A DNA stretch of 64,000 nt from assembly GCF_040529055.1 (NCBI RefSeq), contig NZ_CP132342.1:1203001-1267000 (forward strand). Reading direction: 5' to 3'. The notes beneath the pieces are model-generated. The model was given only the letters and a program-made list of their open reading frames with translations. It had not been told where the DNA came from and made no database searches. Made by a program: the position numbers and the translations under genes. Of this stretch, positions 63,891 to 64,000 are shown one piece after another. Position 1 is the stretch's first letter. Each line of letters starts with the position of its first letter. The stretch is from Xanthomonas sontii. Lineage in GTDB: Bacteria; Pseudomonadota; Gammaproteobacteria; Xanthomonadales; Xanthomonadaceae.

Positions 63891-64000
63891 TCAGACGCCG
63901 CCGTAGCCGCGGCCGAGGGTGAGCCAGAACGTCGCCACCACCAGCACCGCCACGACGACCGTGGCGCGGCTGGACGGTAGCGGTAGCGGCGCGCGCGACC
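63891..64000 (-). CDS. C-terminal end of a membrane protein (runs off the window)
   Basis: The minus strand encodes the last 36 residues of a protein, including a membrane helix (TVVVAVLVVATFWLTLG) and ending RGYGGV before TGA. Too little is present to name the family. Confidence 0.45.
   Translation of the reverse strand, partial: SRAPLPLPSSRATVVVAVLVVATFWLTLGRGYGGV

Overview
The window looks like chromosomal DNA of a plant-associated gammaproteobacterium of the family Lysobacteraceae, most likely Xanthomonas. This is inferred from gene content and style, not from any search. The support is very high GC, extremely G/C-rich third codon positions, a xanthomonad-type MoxR operon, quinate catabolism with an OprB porin, a secreted GH5 glycosidase, dispersed GTAG/GTGG-headed palindromic repeats, and a bio/comF/ubiA/tRNA-Arg neighbourhood.

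Layout. 1-6.8 kb: the 5' part of ilvD, a GH5 glycosidase, a ygiB/ygiC-like pair coupled to a zinc-ribbon gene, and a coupled pair of small exported proteins. 6.9-14 kb: a tightly coupled minus-strand operon RDD - SpoIIM-like - DUF4129 - DUF4350 - MoxR - DUF58, with a 150-nt inverted repeat before the last gene. 14-15.7 kb: DUF2167 protein and gamma-carbonic-anhydrase-like protein. 15.7-23.9 kb: a quinate/shikimate locus. A plus-strand operon (beta-helix protein, OprB porin, signal-peptide-bearing type I dehydroquinase, aromatic-acid MFS) faces a membrane PQQ quinate dehydrogenase. Both transcription units carry two tandem sites resembling IclR-family PcaR/PcaU operators, with the same 19-bp phasing. 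24-29.8 kb: a complete RND tripartite pump divergent from the dehydrogenase.

30-40.2 kb: RIO kinase, HSL-type esterase, nucleotidyltransferase coupled to mnmG, a candidate sigma54-dependent structured small RNA ending in a strong terminator (about 35.45-35.57 kb), a Tyr/Pro-rich lipoprotein, a PLP dehydratase coupled to a YdcF protein, a SnoaL-like protein and an ArnT-like glycosyltransferase. 40.1-46.9 kb: biotin genes bioB-bioF-(small unknown)-bioH-(atypical SDR)-bioC, with a BirA-like operator over the bioB promoter, and divergent comF. 47-48.3 kb: ubiA and tRNA-Arg(CCG). 48.6-59.9 kb: a 7TM-DISM sensor kinase and OmpR-type regulator, then a two-partner secretion system (TpsB plus a 2088-aa TpsA with an ESPR signal and YDG/MBG repeats). 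60-64 kb: alpha/beta hydrolase, comM, ubiK, P-II protein and the tail of a membrane protein.

The least explained elements are the sigma54-driven RNA, the doubled IclR-type boxes tying a beta-helix protein and possibly the RND pump to quinate metabolism, and the small genes embedded in known operons. No CRISPR array, prophage, integrase or intact insertion sequence was seen.
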